The position numbers and the translations under genes are program-made. The notes beneath the pieces were generated by a model. It worked only from the letters and a program-made list of their open reading frames with translations, ran no database searches and was not told the origin of the DNA. Shown piece by piece: positions 1-12,186 of a stretch of 64,000 bases of DNA. Origin of the DNA: Chlorops oryzae (Eukaryota; Arthropoda; Insecta; Diptera; Chloropidae). The first letter of the stretch is position 1; each line of letters begins with the position of its first letter. Where the stretch lies: contig CM035808.1 of assembly GCA_020466095.1 (NCBI GenBank), forward strand, positions 77,625,863 to 77,689,862. The letters run 5' to 3'.

Positions 1-520
1 TAAATAAGAATTTCCTAGCTAAACATATTAAAAACCCAGAAATCTGGTAAACTATTTTAAAGGCATACAGTCACGCATATTTAGAGCAAGCCCCGGTATT
101 CGTTTTGATTTAAATAAAATCTTTGAAATTAAAAGCATTAATAAGCAGAAAATAAAATCAAAAGAATTGAGCAATCAAATTCGTCAATGCATAAACTCAA
201 TGAAGCAACGCATTATGACAATTAAAACCAAACCGAAAGACGAAAGGTATAAAATTAAAAGCATAATAGGACTCTTTCACATTAACCCATTTATATATTT
301 TATCTTTAAAGGTACACCAAGGCAGCAAAAAACAAAACAACAAACAAAAAATAGTAAGTATACAAATAACGAGCATATTTCAACCAAATAACAAACTTTA
401 ATACAAAAAAAAAAAATTTTTTTAAAATGGCTAACGTTCAAATATGCTCGTATAAAATAGGAAAACGGTCCATTTCCAATAAAAATACAGGAGTACGATA
501 TACTGATTAACAACCAGTGG
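1..520. other. AT-rich DNA upstream of the Ulp1-like ORF
   Basis: AT-rich sequence with A and T runs near 405-425. No convincing coding region, repeat boundary or RNA gene seen. The ORF after it stays open a little upstream of 521 (codons from about 490), so the true start of that protein may lie in or just before this stretch. Confidence 0.5.
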
Positions 521-1249
521 TTGACAGACATCCACATCAACATATTTTTAAATTGGTTGCTCAACAAGCACGAATCAGTGAAAAATAAAGTAAACATTTT
601 TAACTCTTTTGCTTACGAAGGCATAAAAGCGGCAGCAGAAGCCGACAAGCTTACAGCCGAAATTAGGCTTAAAAATATAGTGAAGAATGTTGATGTAGAG
701 AATTTAGAAAATTGGGTATTCCCTATATGCGAAAAAAACCACTGGATGCTAATAATTATCAGAAAAAAACAATTATACATCTTAGATTCACTAAAGCCCC
801 ATAGAACAGCAGAAATAAAGAAAAATATTACAAATTTTTTTAGAATAATAACGGGCACAACTGAACTAGCAATTCACTACCCCGCATGCCCTCAACAACA
901 AAACCATGTTGATTGTGGAATATTTTTGTTGAGGTTCGCGGAACAATTTTTAATCACTTTGGAACATGAAAGAGAATATGAACCAAACGAAACGATGTTG
1001 GATAAGAACAAATTTAAATTAACTCGAGATTTTTTAGCAAAACAAATAAAAAATTGGGAATTAAAAGAAAAAGCAATATCAGAGAAAATCACACAAGAAG
1101 AGTTCAGACATTTGTCAAAAATTGCAAAAAGCTTGTGGAAGGGAAAAGATAAAAAGGGGGTAATAAAAAAGCAAGTTAAATTGAATGGAAAACTTTTTAA
1201 AATAACAACAAATAAGAAACAAAAAAACCGTTTCGAAATCTGCCAATAA
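521..1249 (+). CDS. Ulp1/SENP-like (C48) cysteine protease
   Basis: About 242 residues, intact. The four expected active-site elements of the C48 fold are visible in order: His in NHWMLIII (about residue 75), Asp in LYILDSLK, Gln in YPACPQQQ and Cys in VDCGIFLLRFAE (about residue 133). The family cleaves SUMO or related modifiers from target proteins. The C-terminal 80 residues are lysine-rich. The first codon of the stated frame is TTG, not ATG, and the frame is open a few codons further 5', so the N-terminus is uncertain or supplied by an unseen exon. Host SENPs are usually much longer; short free-standing C48 ORFs are often carried by insect transposons. No terminal repeats could be assigned to it, so host or element origin stays open. 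Confidence 0.75.
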   Translation: MTDIHINIFLNWLLNKHESVKNKVNIFNSFAYEGIKAAAEADKLTAEIRLKNIVKNVDVENLENWVFPICEKNHWMLIIIRKKQLYILDSLKPHRTAEIKKNITNFFRIITGTTELAIHYPACPQQQNHVDCGIFLLRFAEQFLITLEHEREYEPNETMLDKNKFKLTRDFLAKQIKNWELKEKAISEKITQEEFRHLSKIAKSLWKGKDKKGVIKKQVKLNGKLFKITTNKKQKNRFEICQ

Positions 1250-2168
1250 GAACGAAAATAAGTTATTAATATGTCCACTATATATTTTAATTAGTTCTCT
1301 AATATTGATACTAGCAAGCATTTTTGCGTAAAATATAAATTAATATTCTATTGTTAACAAGAAAGAAAATGTTCAATTTTTAAAAATTTAGCAGTAATAC
1401 AAGGTGGCGGGAAATACTGATTGTAAGGAAGCAAAAATATTATTAAAAAGGATATACAATATGAATAAAGATATGACTAGTAAATATTCTTACTGAAACA
1501 TAAAAATTAAAACAAAAATACCAAAATTGTAAAATAAAAAGAGAAAACGAAAAAATATATATTTAGCAATAAGAAAGGTGTCGGAAAATAATTATACAAA
1601 GTTCCATTAGCTTTTATTTAAGTACGATATAAGATAAATAATTGTAAGGCTTTAGCAATAATGGAAAACTCTAAGTCGCATCAACGAAAAGGAACCTCAG
1701 CACCACGAAGAAACAGCAGAATTCGAAACCGATCATGCACCACAACACAATACGCAACAGCAACCGTTTAAATCACCTCACTGTTCCACTCAACAGCGCC
1801 AGCAGCAAGTGCACAAGTATAAAACGCACAACAACAATGAACGCAGTGACATCAAGTATCAAATTCATCTTTAAAACATATTCAGTGACCAAGACTATAA
1901 GGCATCTTAAATCATCGCATAGAGGGGGAGGGGGCAATCATGTAGTTGCCCAGCCCCAACACAACGAATGACTTAACAACAGCAGCAGTTTATCAAATCA
2001 TTTCTGGTCTATTGGTGTTATCTATCTACACTGCACCACAAAAATTTTCAATATCAGAACACCAACGCCGAAGCCGTATGAACAATTACCTTGGGAAAAA
2101 CAAAAGCTCACCAAAACGATCTTATGTACCTCTGAGAATGGCTACGTCACGAGGTTCGTGACTTCAAG
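1250..2168. other. Non-coding, possible 3' internal part of an LTR element
   Basis: AT-rich to about 1640, then CA-rich with many CAACA and CAGCA runs. A G-rich tract at 1924-1938 followed by TGTAGTTGCC looks like a second polypurine-tract/LTR junction, but no matching LTR end was found. Short open frames (1735-1971, 1946-2161) are low-complexity and resemble nothing I recognise. Confidence 0.35.
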
Positions 2169-2182
2169 GAAGGGGGGAGGGA
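2169..2182 (+). other. Polypurine tract (plus-strand primer site)
   Basis: A purine run, GAAGGGGGGAGGGA, directly before TGTTGTGAG, the typical arrangement at the 5' edge of a 3' LTR. It gives the orientation of the element (plus strand). Confidence 0.6.
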
Positions 2183-2960
2183 TGTTGTGAGACGTCTTTA
2201 CTCACAACCCTTCTGCATTGTGTTGCGAGCTGCTTCTACTCACAACCTTTTCACGTTGACTCTGATCGACAACAAAATAAACAAACGACCCTGAAGTGAA
2301 AGCCGACAAAACTGCAACTTCATGGTCAAGGTCGAAACAACAACAACCGACCAAGACAATTGCGAAGTCGAAGCCAATAACCGCAGCAAGTGATGAAACA
2401 TGATCAGTCGCAAACGACAAACAGACGAACGGCGAAGAGTGAGACCGACGACATGCGAGAACGACGGTCAGCGAGAACGACGATCAGCGAGAACGACGAT
2501 GAAGAATAACAGCAACGTTTGCATTTTCGGAAACTTGCGGATATTGAACTAGAGCATAAAAGTGGGTCAACAATAATAAACAACAACAACAGCTAGAACT
2601 TCAGCAGCGAGAGATTTGCGAAATAATCGATTTCGAAATAGGATTGCGACACAGCAAAGATGTTCCAGAGTATGGAATGGCAGCGAGAAAGTGAAGACGA
2701 GACACTTTCTCCCTATATAAGCAAATGATCGATATCTGGAAGAGGACTTGCATTTTAGTTTTCAAAGTCTCAATTCGAATCGGCTGTACTCATCAAGCGG
2801 CAACAGCGACTAGAATGTGGACTTTAAGGGTTAGTTAGTATATTAGGAAGTATTCCGAGTGTAAGAAGGAGTTAAGCTTAGGAATAATCCATGTAAAAAT
2901 AAAAGGACGATAAATTAAATAAAGAGCTTGATCGAATTTATTGTTTGTTTTGTTTTTTAC
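2183..2960 (+). repeat. Gypsy-type LTR (single copy seen)
   Basis: Begins TGTTGTGAGACG right after a polypurine tract. It holds a promoter-like TATATAA at 2714-2720 and polyadenylation signals AATAAA at 2898-2903 and 2918-2923, the expected U3-R-U5 order. No partner LTR is in the window and the 3' border is a guess. Its first nine bases equal those of the solo LTR at 15885-16642 read on the minus strand, which suggests the same broad family but not the same element. Confidence 0.6.
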
Positions 2961-3732
2961 ATGAAAAAGGGATTCAGGTGTATCTTTCTTCCGAAAATAC
3001 ACACGGAAAACCTTTAACACTTTTTTACTTTGAAAATTTGTTAATATTGTTCACATTTGTTAACTTTAACTTAATATATACACCTTTATTTAAAGAAACA
3101 AAAAAACCCAACTGTTTCCCTTTTTTTTTTTAATTCAGTGTATTTTCTCGCCTCTCGACTTCTATTAGTGAAAGAAAATATGTTTTACTAAACTTAAACA
3201 ATTATTTTCTCCCATATTGTTATATGAATATTAGTGAAAAAATTTTCGCTTTCATTATCATTAATGTATAGTGAGGCTTTTAGTTTTGCATTCTCCACAA
3301 AAAAAATGTTTAGTTTAGGGAGTAATTTTGCACTCAAATATTCTCAAATGCGAAATTGTCGTGTGAACGCTTGGATTTCGATGTGGATTTCACGAAATCC
3401 AAGTACCGAAATCCCGGGATTTGATGCTTGTCTGAATGGCATATTAGAGTTTATTTCGCTCACAATTCGATATCTGATTTCAGATACAGGGACGCCGTGT
3501 TTTATGAAGTGATCTTGCGTGAAGAATGATTTCCAATGTGCCCTTTTACATAAGGGCAACTATTTCCGGCAATGTTTTGGTTTGTGGGCGAGACGAAGTG
3601 TGGAGAGGAAGTTTCTTTACATCCCCGCGCTTCGTCATGCCTATACACCAGAGATGGGCGCACCAACACCATTGCACTTATCGCACTTGCGTATGGCGTA
3701 GTAGCAACTCGACAAAAGCACTGAGAAAAAAG
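2961..3732. other. Non-coding flank of the BEL/Pao insertion
   Basis: AT-rich, no supported gene. Around 3538-3580 a segment of about 40 bases is an imperfect inverted match to 19010-19050 on the other side of the BEL insertion. The last five bases, AAAAG (3728-3732), are one half of the BEL target duplication. Confidence 0.4.
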
Positions 3733-4074
3733 TGTTGTAAACACCCTTACGATTAAGCAACCAATCGAGTGTTACGACTTCTCAGAAAAACGATAAATTA
3801 GTCTTCGCTTTAATACCGCGTAGCCGTAGCACTGAAAGCTGTTTATTAATATAAATTTAATTCTTTTTGTATTAAAACTTTAGATATTATACATGCAACT
3901 TACAATTTGCTTTTCTTCTCAATTTCTGATATTTACAATAAATATATTCATACAAATTTTAATTTACTTTAAAGAACCTACTGTTCTCTCGTCTTACAAA
4001 TTTTTAATGAATCATTCTCCTTTTGACAGCTTGAAAGTGCTGCCCATTGACAAGTTCTGGCGGGGTTGCCAACA
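3733..4074 (-). repeat. BEL/Pao 3' LTR
   Basis: 342 bp. Read on the minus strand it starts TGTTGGCAACCCC and ends TTTACAACA. A purine tract (GGTGGGGAGAA on the minus strand, about 4077-4088) sits next to it as the plus-strand primer. An AATAAA signal is present on the minus strand near 3846. Confidence 0.93.
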
Positions 4075-4105
4075 TTCTCCCCACCAGCATGATGACTTAG
4101 GGAAT

Positions 4106-7100
4106 CTATGCTTCTTCATTTGTTTCAGGGCCAGAATTTGCCGGTAGAACGTCTAATACAGCAAGTTTACAAGCAGGACGGTGATAGACTCCGCTGGTTG
4201 TTCTTACGTGCGCGCTGCGTACTTGGCCATCCTTAGCGATAACGGTTTGTGTGACTATTCCCTTCGGCCATGTATGTCGTGGCAAATTCGGATCGACGAT
4301 GATTACTACATCTCCTTTCTCTATGGGTTTGACTTTATTGTACCACTTTGTTCGACGTGTCAAGGTGGGCAGGAATTCAAGAAGCCAGCGTTTCCAGAAG
4401 CGCTCAGCAAGCAGCTGAGAATGACGCCAGGAATTCCTTACGTATTTGTCAGATGATTCGAATTGACCACTTGGTTTTGCGCCAGCAGAACTTCCTAGGA
4501 GTATGTGGTTAGGCGTAAGCGCCTCTTGGTCAGCGGAGTCCAACGAAACATATGTTAACGGACGGCAATTCAGGATACTCTCAACTTCAAGCAGGAAGTT
4601 ATATAACTTTTCATCAGATAACCTCGTCTCTGGTGTAATGAGCTTATACAATACATTTTTTACTGAACGCACCAGCCGCTCCCATGATCCACCCATATGT
4701 GGACTGGCTGGTGGAATAAATTTCCATTTAGTGTCGGGGTTGGTAAACTCCTGTTGTAGCATGTTAAAGTCAATCTGGTGGTACGCCTGTCGTAGCTCCT
4801 TCTCTGTGGCGACGAAATTTGTGCCGTTGTCAGTGTAAATATGAAGAGGCGTTCCTCGCCTTGCCATAAAATTTCGAACAGCCATCACGCAAGAGTTCAT
4901 TGAAAGCGAATGCGCCACCTCAATATGAACGGCGCGACACGTCAGACAGGTGAAAAGTACTCCGTATCTTTTCTCCATTCTTCGGCCAAAGGTTACCAAT
5001 AATGGGCCAAAAAAGTCGATGCCTACATATGAAAATGGTCGCACAAAGGCAGATAAACGTGCTTGTGGGAGTTGACCCATTTCTGGTGGAGCTGGACGAG
5101 CATCTCGGATTTTGCAGTACTGGCAGGATCTACGAACAGACTTGAGCGTTCTTCTTAAACTGGGAATATAAAATTTTTGATTAATTTCGTTTAAAACGGT
5201 TTCATGGTGAACGTGATGAAATTTGGTGTGATACCAGGCTATGACAAGCGATGTTATGCGGCTTTTCTTCGGTAGAATGATTGGATTCTTGGTATCAGTA
5301 TGAACAGAGGAGTTCTCTATTCGCCCGCTTATACGTAAAACACCGTTGTCATCAAGGAATGGCGAAAGCTTTCGTATAGCGCTGTCTTTGGGTATCACAT
5401 AATTCTTGTTATTTTCTAAGGCATTTATTTCGTGGTAAAAGGAATTTCTTTGGGTTAGGCGGAAAAGCAACGACTGGCCACAGAGCAACTCATTGGATGT
5501 TAAGTTTGAAACTTCATCTACCTTTGCTATTGAAACTTTTGGTTCGGCCGCATTCACGGTTTCTCTTAGTTTTCGTTCTTTAACTTTCTTGCGACATTCT
5601 TTTATAAAACGCAATAAATAAGAAGCACAGCGATACAACCGACTCCAATTGGAAAAACGAGAATAGTTGATCAAATCTTCAACTTGTTGATGGAATGTGA
5701 CAAATTCGTAGTTATAAGCGGTGAGTTCTCGTTCTTCCAGTACCATTGTGGGCCATGCTTCGTATGAGTCGTACAAGATAGTCGGTTCGGCAAACCAAGT
5801 ACATGATGGTGAAAATTCGTTGGAAGTTTTCCATTTGGTTGCTGCGTCTGCAACATTTTCTTTCGACGGTATATGACGCCACTTTGATACATCGGTAGTT
5901 TCTTGAATCTCTGCTACGCGCAGTTTAACAAATGGTTTATGTTTCCTTGGGTCAGACCTCAACCAAAGCAACACCGTTCGTGAGTCAGACCAGAAAAAGG
6001 TATTCTTTATAGGGAATTCATGACCGATGCGGATGGTTGTGGCCAATCGCGATCCCAACACGGCGGCTAGAAGTTCCATTCTTGGAACCGACACTGGACG
6101 CAACGGTGCTACCCTTGCCTTGGCACAGACCATTGAAACTTTAATGTTGCCATCTTTTTCAGCTCGAAAATATGCGACCGCAGCATACGCGTTCTCGCCA
6201 GCATCGACGAATACGTGCAGATCAACAGAAAAATCCTTCCAATCTATACCCTTGAAATAGCGTCTGGGTATCTGGACTTCATTGACGTGTTTAAAAACTG
6301 CGAGCCATTGGTTCCAATCATTCTTAAATTCTTGTGGGATAGGGTCATCCCAATCGATACACGACCGCCATATGTGCTGAATAAGGATTTTCACGCGAAT
6401 AGTGAAAAATGCGATAAATCCCAAAGGATCAAATATTGACATAGTCAATCTCAAAAGTTCTCTTTTAGTTGGCAAGCGCACACCTTGCAGGATGTCGGAA
6501 TTCGCCTTTGAGAATTTAGTTGAAAATACGAAGTTATCTGTCTCAGTTTGCCAGAATAGACCAATAACTTTTTCTGGCTCAACTATCTGCTCGATTCTTT
6601 GACCCGCGTTGCAAAATGTGTTCTTCTTTGTTGTTTCTCCCAAGGCTGCAAGGAATTCTTTTGAATTAGATACCCAATTACGTATATGAAAGTTTCCTCG
6701 TCGGTGTACTTCCCTCACTTGTGCTGCTAAGTTAATGGCTTCTTCTAGCTTGTTTACGCTGTCCATCATGTCGTCCATATAGTGCCACTTTTTTATTGAC
6801 TCGTGTGCTCTTGGGAATTCAACCGCGAATTCATCAGCATTTTTGTTTTTCGATAGTTGAGCGATACATGGAGAGCACCGTGCGCCAAGGCTGCACACTT
6901 GTAAGACATATATTTCTGGAGCTTTATTACTTTCGCACATACGCCATAGAAATCTTTGTGATTGCTGGTCGTCCTTACGTATTTTCACTCTATGGAACAT
7001 TTCAGCAATATCCCCACAGATTCCGATTTTTCCTCTGCGAAAATTATACAGGACTTCAACTAAAGGTTGCAATAAATCTGGACCTGTTTCTAGGCATTTG

Positions 7101-7825
7101 TTCAGGGAGACACCTTTGTACTCGGCTGCGGCGTCCCATACGATTCTCGTCTTTGAGGGTTTATTCGGATTATGTACTGAAAATATTGGAAGATACCACT
7201 TACGGGGATGATCCTTGCTTGCTTCTTCTTTGCTCAGCTTACGAATATAATTTTTCGCTTCCATCTCTTCAATCATAGTATTTATTTTTGTCTGTAATTC
7301 TGGTTTTTGTTTAAGTTTGCTTTCAAAGTTGCACAGCCTTTTGAAAGCCAAAGAGTAATTGTCGGGAAGAGTCAAGTTTTCCGCTCGCCAAAACAAGCCA
7401 GCCTCAAAGCTTTCACCTCGACGTTGAATATAGTTCTCATACTTTCTGACTTCTTGTTCAGCTGTATCCTTGCTTAGCGGTTTAACCATTTCGTCAAGCT
7501 TCATGTTTTCTCTAAAGAGTGTATCAAGTGCGATGTCTTCGTCACACTTGCAGATATGCAATTGTAGATTTGCATTCATGGACGAAGTCGCAGAATCACC
7601 TTGCCTAAAGGCACCATAGATTGTCCAGCCAAGACGAGTTTTTGTTGCTGCAGGTTCATCTAATTTACCTTCTTGAAATTTCATTGGCAATGCAACGTGC
7701 TTATTATTTATCCCTATTATTATTTGCGGAGTAATATATTCATAGGACTCTACCGGTAAACCACGCAAATGTGGATACTTCTCACTTAGTTCAGTTATAT
7801 TTAATGACTGCTTTGGCAGATCAAG
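4106..7825 (-). pseudogene. pol: BEL/Pao pol: RT, RNase H, integrase
   Basis: Open without a stop for about 1240 codons. The larger open frame reaches 7966, but its first 47 codons come from the LTR of the nested element and are not BEL sequence. Domains (numbered on that larger frame): end of the protease region (48-100, including IIIGINN), RT (about 215-420) with KTRIVWDA, a GDIAEMFH motif and catalytic YMDD near 397; RNase H (about 585-720) with FVDAGENAYAA and FFWSDSRTV; integrase zinc region with CQYC near 960; integrase core with Asp in VGIDFFGP (about 982), Asp in YTDNGTNF (about 1045) and Glu in GGSWERL (about 1092); DUF5641-like tail with LTPNHILLG. Catalytic residues look intact. 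The 5' portion of the same frame lies at 15529-15884, beyond the insertion. Confidence 0.92.
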
Positions 7826-8290
7826 TATGATGAGAGCAATCTGAACTTTTCTTCTCTGAAGGTATCCGACGGCTACAGAGCCGAAAACAAGAAACGTCTC
7901 GGTTGAAAGTATAAATCCATCTGCCTTTATTTTCTCGATACACTTATATTTATAATAAAGATACATAAGTACATTGAATACATGAAATGCCTCTTTGGCT
8001 TGGTTTCATGGGTTATGCTTGCGCAGCATATTCCCATGGTTTGGATCGAGTAGCGATAGCGTTGATAACGAAATACTTTGTAGCATGCCAAGCGCGCGAT
8101 GGAAATATGAAGCGTCTTATAAACAACCGTCGTTTCGTTGGAGTTTTGAGGAAACGACGTAGACGCTGAGTATGCGCTTTAAGCTTGAGCTTATCTGGTG
8201 ACCGTTTTGTGTGGGCACGTAAGGTGACCAACTGTTTGAGTAAATGAGGTGACCAGAGGTTATTTTATGTTGATCGTTGCCATCGCTACA
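7826..8290 (-). repeat. 412-like 3' LTR
   Basis: 465 bp; minus strand starts TGTAGCGATGGCAACG and ends CTCATCATA. A polypurine tract (AAAAGGGGAAGG on the minus strand, 8291-8302) adjoins it. A polyadenylation signal (AAAATAAAGG, minus) lies near 7925. An apparent 60-codon ORF at 7987 is plain LTR sequence and recurs at 15221. Confidence 0.93.
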
Positions 8291-8575
8291 CCTTCCCCTT
8301 TTGGAAATGATGCCATCGTCTTTTTATAGTCGATGGGATCATTGTACATGAGATGAAAATATTTTAGTTAATAATTTGATTTATATTATAAGGAATAAAA
8401 TAAAAATAATTTGATTAAGTAAATTTTATTACATTCATATATTTTTTCTTTCATATATTTATATTCAAAGTAGGAAAGGACGAATAGTAAGTTTTACAAT
8501 TTATTTAATGGAATTGAATTGAATTGAATTTAATTTAGTTTAATTTATGGCTACTGGAGATCTCCTATCTACGTA
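8291..8575 (-). other. 3' untranslated segment of the nested 412-like element
   Basis: AT-rich, lies between the integrase stop and the 3' LTR; holds the polypurine tract at 8291-8302 and no ORF. Confidence 0.7.
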
Positions 8576-10507
8576 TTAATTATTTACAAAATATTTCTTT
8601 ATTCTATCTTTGTGTACTTTAGTATCTTTATTTTTATTATCTCTAATTGTTACGTTATTTTTGGTGTCTATATCTATAACTGTGTAAGGGCCTAAATATC
8701 TAAAATCTAATTTATGTCCCACTTCATTTTTAATTATAATTTTGTCTCCTATTTTAATATGTACATCTGATAGATTTCTATCTGTTAATTCTTTTGAATT
8801 TTCTTTTCTTTTCTGCAGTAGTTCCCTCGCTCTTTCGTGTGCAACTTGAAGTCTATATTTTAATTCTTTAGCATAATTTTCGATGTTATAAAGTGGTTCT
8901 ATTTCCTCGGTAAAGTCTAGCAGACTTGCAGTTTTTCCAAATATCAATTCGAAAGGACAATACTCATGTGTGGATGATGGAGTGGTATTGTAACAATAGG
9001 TAAAAAACTTCAACCATTCGTCCCAATCATCCTTTTCAGTAGAGATATATGAACGCAAATATTCATTTAGTGTTCTGTGACTTCGTTCCACTGTCCCCAT
9101 CGTTTGATGATGGTACGCGGTTGATGTGGACTTTTCTACTTTAAGCAAATCACATATCTCTTGCAGGAGTTGATTTTTGTACTCCGTGCCCATGTCTGAT
9201 AATATTTTCTTCATTGGGCCATAGACCAAAATGAATGAATTAACTATGGCCTTTGCGATTGTTTTTGCATCTTTTGATGGCACTGGTATTGTTACTAAAT
9301 ATTTAGTAAGGTCGCATATGACAGTTACAGCATACTCGTTGCCGTTTTGCGATTTTGGGAGCGGACCAATGGTATCGACAAGTACAATGTCGAATGCAGT
9401 GATCGGTGTGGGAGTTATTATTGCAGGTGGTTTAATATGTTTGGTGGTTTTGGCTTTTTGACACTTTTCGCATGTCGTAATATATTGTTTTATATCTCTA
9501 GTCATGTTTCGCCAATGGTAATATCTTTTAATTTTTTCTATCGTTCTCTTGACACCACTGTGGCCACCAGTGATTGGGTTGTCATGGAAAGTTGTTAAAG
9601 TCTTGTTAATTTCATCCCTGTTTTTACTATCTAATATTATTGTCACCTTTGGTAATAGCGCTATTTCTATATTCTTTAAATGTTTATTGCCCATTTCTTT
9701 AAATTCACTAGTGATTATTTTTTCGAATATTTCTTCTTTGGGTGACATTCTGAATTTGCTAACTTTAAGCTTGCCGGCCAATTTTTCAAGCCTTGGAAAA
9801 AATTGTCCTAAGTCAAATTTTCCATTAACATGCAAATCGTTAACTTTAAAGTGATGTAAAGTCTTTTTCCCATGCTTTAATGAGCAATCGGTTAAAGAGA
9901 GCTTTATTTTCATACACTTCTTGACGTCACTAAACTGTAGTGCGTCATATATTTTGGGCTTTTCTTTTTCTTTTATAGTTTCAGGGATAAGTTGTTTTTG
10001 TTGATTTAATTCTTGTTTCGTTTTCGATCTCGTTGTAACTAAGATATTTGTATTAGTTTTAGATAGTGTTTTAAGATCTTCAATTGAGAGTTTTTCTACC
10101 ATAGAATTTTCAGGGTAGTTAATGCGTGAAAGTGCATCTGCAACATAGTTTTCTTTGCCCCTAAGATATTCAACTGTGAAATCGTATTCCTCGAGGTCAA
10201 GTCTCATTCGTGTTAGTTTGGAAGACGGGTTCTTCATTGAGAAAAGATATGAAAGTGGGCGGTGATCTGATCTAACCAAGAATTTCGTACCGTAAAGGTA
10301 AGGCCTGAAATGGACAATTGCCCAGTGTATGGCTGCTAGTTCTTGTTCAATCGTTGATTTGTTGCTTTCACCTTTCGTAAAAGCACGCGATGCGAAAGCA
10401 ATTGGGAGTTGTTTACCGTTGTATTCTTGACTGAGCATTGCTCCGCAAGCATGTTTACTTGCATCTGTTGTCAAACAAAATTGTTTTTCGAAATCGGGAT
10501 ATTGCAA
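8576..10507 (-). pseudogene. pol: 412-like pol, RNase H and integrase part
   Basis: 643 codons, continuing the RT frame after a TGA at 10553-10555. RNase H comes first (TTDASKHACGAML near residue 14; later FLVRSDHRPL and VADALSRI). The integrase has an HHCC zinc region (HSGVKRTIEKIKRYYHW ... CEKCQKAK, about 315-355), then a core with Asp in VLVDTIGPLP, Asp in LSDMGTEYKN and Glu in GTVERSHRTL. The C-terminal basic region with YLGPYTVIDID fits the usual post-integrase domain of gypsy elements. Catalytic positions are present; the upstream stop would separate this part from RT. Confidence 0.9.
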
Positions 10508-10555
10508 TAATTTTGGAGAAAGTAATGAATTTTTTAAATATTTGAATGCTTTTTC

Positions 10556-11340
10556 TCAATCTTCATTCCATTCAAAGGCTACATTCTTTTTGCATAGTCG
10601 TGTCATATGACGTGAATGGTTTGCAAAATTCTGTATGAATTTTCTGTAGTAATTACAGAAAGCTACAAATCTTTTGACTTCATCGGCATTTTGGGGTTTT
10701 GGATAGTCTTTGATAACTTTGAATTTGCTGTCGTCTGGAAGTATGCCTCTGTCCGTACATTTATGGCCTAAAAATGTGACTTCTTTCATGAAGAACGTAC
10801 ATTTATATGGATTTAATTTTAGATTGTGTTTTCTGCAAAGGTTGAAAACATCTTTTAAGTTATTTATCATGTGTCTTTCAGAACAACCAAGGACGACTAG
10901 GTCATCCATGTAAAGAAAAGCTTGTGCGGGGTTTAAACCGGCGAAGGCAAAAGTCATCATTCGTTGAAACGAATTTGGGGCTATTTTAAGGCCATATGGA
11001 AGTCTTTTAAATCGAAAGGATCCGCTTGAAGTTGAAAAGGATGTTACATCACGTGAGTTTTCATCGAGCTCTATTTGATGGAAACCATCTTTCAGATCCA
11101 GACAGGAAAAAAATTTAGCTCTGCCTAGTTGATCAAGGATATCGTCTATCCTTGGCAACGGAAACTTGTCTGCAATCAGTTTTTTATTTATTTGTCGGTA
11201 GTCGACCACCAAACGCCATCTCTTTTCATTTGAACCTGGTAGCGATTTTTTCGGTACCAAAAGAAGTGGGCTGTTGTAAGCCGAAATGGATGGTTCAACT
11301 ATTTCATCTTGCACTAATTTTTTGACTTGTTTTTCTACCT
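10556..11340 (-). pseudogene. pol: 412-like pol, reverse transcriptase part
   Basis: RT core of a gypsy-type element: SPLLLVPKK, WRLVVDYRQIN, FPLPRIDDILDQLG, FSCLDLKDGFHQI, RFKRLPYGLKIAP and catalytic FLYMDDLVV, then the thumb region with FLGHKCTDRGI. Nonsense codons bound the open stretch: TGA at 10553-10555 at the RT/RNase H junction and a TAA near 11344. Between 11345 and 11610 the pol frame is hard to follow and looks decayed. Confidence 0.9.
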
Positions 11341-11614
11341 CTTTTTAGCGTATTGGAATTCATTTTTTTATTCTGGTTCCGAGAATTCGATTAAGTTTTT
11401 GTTTATATAAATTATTTGAAGAATTTCTCATCGTCCAATCCAAAATGTCTAAATTCTAAGTTTTGTTAAGTTTTTTATATTATTTGGAAAATTCTTGATA
11501 ATTTCTACTACTTTTTCAATTCTTTCAAAATTAATGTGTTTACTAATTCTGAATCAAGTTTTGATTAAGTTTCAAAAATCAATTTTGGATTTAATGTGAA
11601 CATTTTTAGTTTAT

Positions 11615-12180
11615 TTAGAGTTTCGACATGACTTTTTCATTTCTTTTGTATATTAAATACTGTTGTATTCTATGGTTCGGATAAATTCTTGAAATTGTGT
11701 CTATAAATAGATTTTTGATGACCTCAGATCTAGCTGGCAAAATAAATTGGTTTTTTGCAAAATTGGTAAAAATGGGTATTCCGACATCTTTATAATTTGC
11801 TGGACGCAAAATTAACCAATCTTTGTCTTGCATGAAGTCAATTATGCAGTTGTAGTTTTTCAGGAAGTCTATACCCCAGATTCCATCATAGGGAATCGGA
11901 AAATTTTCATTTACTATTTGATATTTGTGTGGTATTGTTATATTCTCTATTTGCAAGTCGATGCTTGCGACACCTATGGATTTGATTGTTCCTTGACCGA
12001 TACCACTAATATTTGAAAAATTATTCGTGTCTATGTCGATGTTTTCGATGAAATGACTCGTTTTTAGTACAGAAATTTCTGCACCCGTGTCAACTAAGAT
12101 TGTCAGGACATGTGTTGAATAAGGAAGGCGGACTTTAATGAATATACTTTGACTCAGATTCAGTGCATATATTTTAGAAG
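11615..12180 (-). pseudogene. 412-like retroviral-type aspartic protease
   Basis: The frame includes the active-site signature ILVDTGAEISVL near 12060-12105 and continues to a stop at 11615. Downstream it has GIWGIDFLKNYNCIIDF, similar to the second element's protease (IIGLDFIKKYNCILDY near 57300). It begins directly after the gag stop, probably read as a Gag-Pol product. Confidence 0.82.
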
Positions 12181-12186
12181 TTTCTT

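Noticed and set aside
1924..1945. Second polypurine tract with LTR start TGTAGTTGCC
   Set aside because: No LTR end or repeated copy could be found; kept only as a remark.
3234..3756. Several 60-90 codon ORFs left of the BEL LTR
   Set aside because: Overlapping on both strands, no recognisable domain, composition as non-coding.
7826..7966. N-terminal 47 codons of the long BEL pol frame
   Set aside because: This is LTR sequence of the nested element read through by chance, not BEL protein.
7987..8169. 60-codon ORF, repeated identically at 15221-15403
   Set aside because: Lies wholly inside the 412-like LTRs on the strand opposite to the element; repeated because the LTRs are repeated.
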